Positions 62,505-64,000 of a stretch of 64,000 bases of DNA are shown in pieces. Position 1 is the first letter of the stretch. Each line of letters starts with the position of its first letter. Source of the stretch: Streptomyces sp. 6-11-2 (GTDB lineage: Bacteria > Actinomycetota > Actinomycetes > Streptomycetales > Streptomycetaceae); the NCBI RefSeq assembly GCF_006540305.1, contig NZ_BJOR01000001.1, positions 2,232,001 through 2,296,000 of the forward strand, written 5' to 3'. The notes under the pieces are model-generated. The model was not told the origin of the DNA. It did no database searches and worked only from the letters and a program-made list of their open reading frames with translations. Both the position numbers and the translations under genes were made by a program.

Positions 62505-63302
62505 ATGCCGGACTACCTCGACGACCTGCGCCTGGCCCACGTCCTCGCGGACGCCGCCGACGCCGCCACCATGGACCGTTTCAAGGCCCTCGACCTCAAG
62601 GTCGAGACGAAGCCGGACATGACCCCGGTCAGCGAAGCGGACAAGGCGGCGGAGGAACTCATCCGCGGCCAGTTGCAACGCGCCCGCCCCCGCGACGCGG
62701 TCCTCGGCGAGGAGTACGGCATCGAGGGCACCGGCCCCCGCCGCTGGGTCGTCGACCCGATCGACGGCACCAAGAACTACGTGCGCGGCGTCCCGGTCTG
62801 GGCCACGCTCATCTCCCTGATGGAGGCCGGCGCGGGCGGCTACCAGCCCGTCGTGGGTGTCGTCTCCGCCCCCGCCCTGGGCCGCCGCTGGTGGGCCGCC
62901 AAGGGCCACGGTGCCTTCACGGGCCGCCGCCTGGCGCAGGCGAGCAGGCTCCAGGTGTCCCGCGTGGGGGAACTCGCGGACGCCTCCTTCGCGTACTCCT
63001 CGCTCGGCGGCTGGGAGGAGCAGGGCCGCCTGGACGGCTTCCTCGACCTGACCCGCGCGGTCTGGCGCACCCGTGCCTACGGCGACTTCTGGCCGTACAT
63101 GATGGTCGCCGAGGGCTCGGTCGACTTCTGCGCCGAGCCGGAGCTGTCCCTGTGGGACATGGCCGCGAACGCGATCATCGTGACCGAGGCCGGGGGCACC
63201 TTCACCGGCCTCGACGGCCGCCCCGGCCCGCACAGCGGCAACGCCGCCGCGTCCAACGGGCTGCTGCACGACGAGATGCTGGGGTATCTCAACCAGCGCT
63301 GA
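62505..63302 (+). CDS. hisN: Histidinol-phosphate phosphatase (inositol monophosphatase family)
   Basis: A 265-residue Mg-dependent phosphatase of histidine synthesis. The metal-binding motifs are GEEYG (68-72), DPIDGTKNY (84-92) and SLWDMAAN near the C-terminus. The HisN assignment rests on resemblance to actinomycete histidinol phosphatases; inositol phosphatase activity is the alternative. ATG 62505 has no ribosome site and follows a GATACGGT -10-like box, so the message may be leaderless. Confidence 0.9.
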   Translation: MPDYLDDLRLAHVLADAADAATMDRFKALDLKVETKPDMTPVSEADKAAEELIRGQLQRARPRDAVLGEEYGIEGTGPRRWVVDPIDGTKNYVRGVPVWATLISLMEAGAGGYQPVVGVVSAPALGRRWWAAKGHGAFTGRRLAQASRLQVSRVGELADASFAYSSLGGWEEQGRLDGFLDLTRAVWRTRAYGDFWPYMMVAEGSVDFCAEPELSLWDMAANAIIVTEAGGTFTGLDGRPGPHSGNAAASNGLLHDEMLGYLNQR

Positions 63303-63479
63303 CGCGCGAGAGGGGACGCCTGCGCACGCCCCCGGCCGCCTGCGCACGCCCTCTTGTTGACCCCCGGTTTGCCTGAGACTCTGGGAGTTCCCCCACTTGT
63401 GAACTTGTGCAGTGCTCAACAGGCGCCGTCGGCGCCGGGCACGCATCAGCCGGATTCCCCGAGGAGGTGGCTCCATCCC

Positions 63480-63890
63480 ATGCTCGTCCGCGACGCCATG
63501 AGCACGGTGGTCCTCACCATCGGTCCCGCACACACCCTCCGACAGGCGGCGGCGCTGATGTCCGCGCGCCACGTCGGCGCCGCCGTCGTCCACGACCCGG
63601 ACGCAGGCGGCATCGGCATCCTCACCGAACGCGACGTCCTCAACTCCGTGGGCCTGGGCCAGAACCCGGACACGGAGCGCGTACACGCGCACACCACCAC
63701 GGACGTCGTGTTCGCCGCGCCGTCCTGGACCCTGGAGGAGGCGGCGCGGGCCATGACCCGCGGCGGCTTCCGGCACCTCATCGTCCTGGACCACGACGAG
63801 CCGGCGGGCATCGTCTCGGTCCGCGACATCATCCGCTGCTGGGCGCCGGTCCGGCAGCACGCTGCGGCCGCGGGCGCGGGCACGGCCTGA
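63480..63890 (+). CDS. CBS-domain protein
   Basis: A 136-residue protein of two CBS repeats: MLVRDAMSTVVLTIGPAHTL...GILTERDVL (about 1-60) and TTDVVFAAPSWTLEEAARAM...GIVSVRDII (about 68-125). Pairs of this kind bind adenosine nucleotides or NAD and act as energy sensors. It has no catalytic domain. GAGGAGG is 11 bases before ATG 63480. A strong bidirectional hairpin follows the stop. Confidence 0.9.
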   Translation: MLVRDAMSTVVLTIGPAHTLRQAAALMSARHVGAAVVHDPDAGGIGILTERDVLNSVGLGQNPDTERVHAHTTTDVVFAAPSWTLEEAARAMTRGGFRHLIVLDHDEPAGIVSVRDIIRCWAPVRQHAAAAGAGTA

Positions 63891-63898
63891 GCGCACGC

Positions 63899-63934
63899 CG
63901 GCGGGCCGGGCCCCCGAAGGGACCCGGCCCGCCG
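63899..63934. terminator. Bidirectional terminator after the CBS gene
   Basis: A perfect 12-bp stem around a 12-base loop with inner pairing, between the converging CBS gene and the gene entering from the right edge. Confidence 0.8.
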
Positions 63935-63962
63935 TCCACAACAAGCGGTCCAGTGCTGGAGA

Positions 63963-64000
63963 TCAGCCGCGCAGGGCTTGGACCGCGGCCTCCAGCCGCT
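63963..64000 (-). CDS. C-terminal end of a gene continuing past the window
   Basis: Eleven complete codons (RLEAAVQALRG) and a TGA stop lie on the minus strand, right after the shared terminator. The product cannot be identified from so little sequence. Confidence 0.6.
   Translation of the reverse strand, partial: RLEAAVQALRG

Overview
The window is high-GC actinobacterial DNA. Gene content and order match the Streptomyces core chromosome: nickel superoxide dismutase, the das/nag chitin-sugar genes, wblE, the SigH locus, B12-controlled nrdAB, the albaflavenone pair and sigR-rsrA. From memory the order mirrors the S. coelicolor SCO5281-SCO5207 interval; I could not check this by alignment. 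I recognise no prophage, insertion sequence, tRNA, rRNA or CRISPR array.

Layout. 0.2-9.4 kb: a spermidine-synthase-like protein, an OmpR-type two-component system, the large 2-oxoglutarate decarboxylase/dehydrogenase Kgd, a 59-residue protein, and a DUF4097-PadR operon. 9.4-12.7 kb: a small HTH/Clp-N operon behind twin palindromes, a zinc-less alcohol dehydrogenase and malic enzyme. 13.2-16 kb: a polar amino-acid ABC transporter. 16-19.5 kb: methyltransferase, CGNR-type protein, sodX/sodN, AraC regulator and glyoxalase-fold protein. 19.5-26.3 kb: an acetyltransferase with a coding minisatellite, a two-gene unit of a family 2B encapsulin shell (with a cyclic-nucleotide-binding domain) and a polyprenyl synthase, a PLP enzyme, a Na+/H+ antiporter and a UBP zinc finger. 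26.5-32 kb: anti-sigma/SigH, lipid kinase, WblE and a PdtaS-like kinase. 32-40 kb: nagB, dasD, dasABC and dasR, tied together by DasR (dre) operators. 40-42.7 kb: DUF3311 plus a sodium:solute symporter, and an acetyltransferase. 42.7-47.6 kb: paired NrdR boxes and a cobalamin riboswitch ahead of nrdA-nrdB-nrdS. 47.6-50.1 kb: CYP170A-type P450 and epi-isozizaene synthase. 50.4-57.9 kb: peptide deformylase, a TPR/HD/HD-GYP operon, rsrA-sigR and a hydrolase/SRAP pair. 58-64 kb: an M50-like membrane protein, aroA, rsgA, an SMR transporter, a TetR regulator, hisN, a CBS protein and the last codons of one more gene.

How the genes work together. Several units are clear circuits. DasR and its dre sites link GlcNAc/chitobiose import (DasABC; no ATPase gene is present locally), the hexosaminidase DasD and the deaminase NagB. 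SigR/RsrA form a thiol-redox switch with an autoregulated upstream promoter and an in-frame start 55 codons upstream for a longer SigR. Class Ia ribonucleotide reductase is gated both by NrdR boxes and by a B12 riboswitch. SodX matures SodN. EizA and CYP170A make albaflavenone. The least understood unit is the encapsulin-polyprenyl synthase pair, which looks like a protein nanocompartment packaging an isoprenoid enzyme; this is the best candidate for an incompletely described system.
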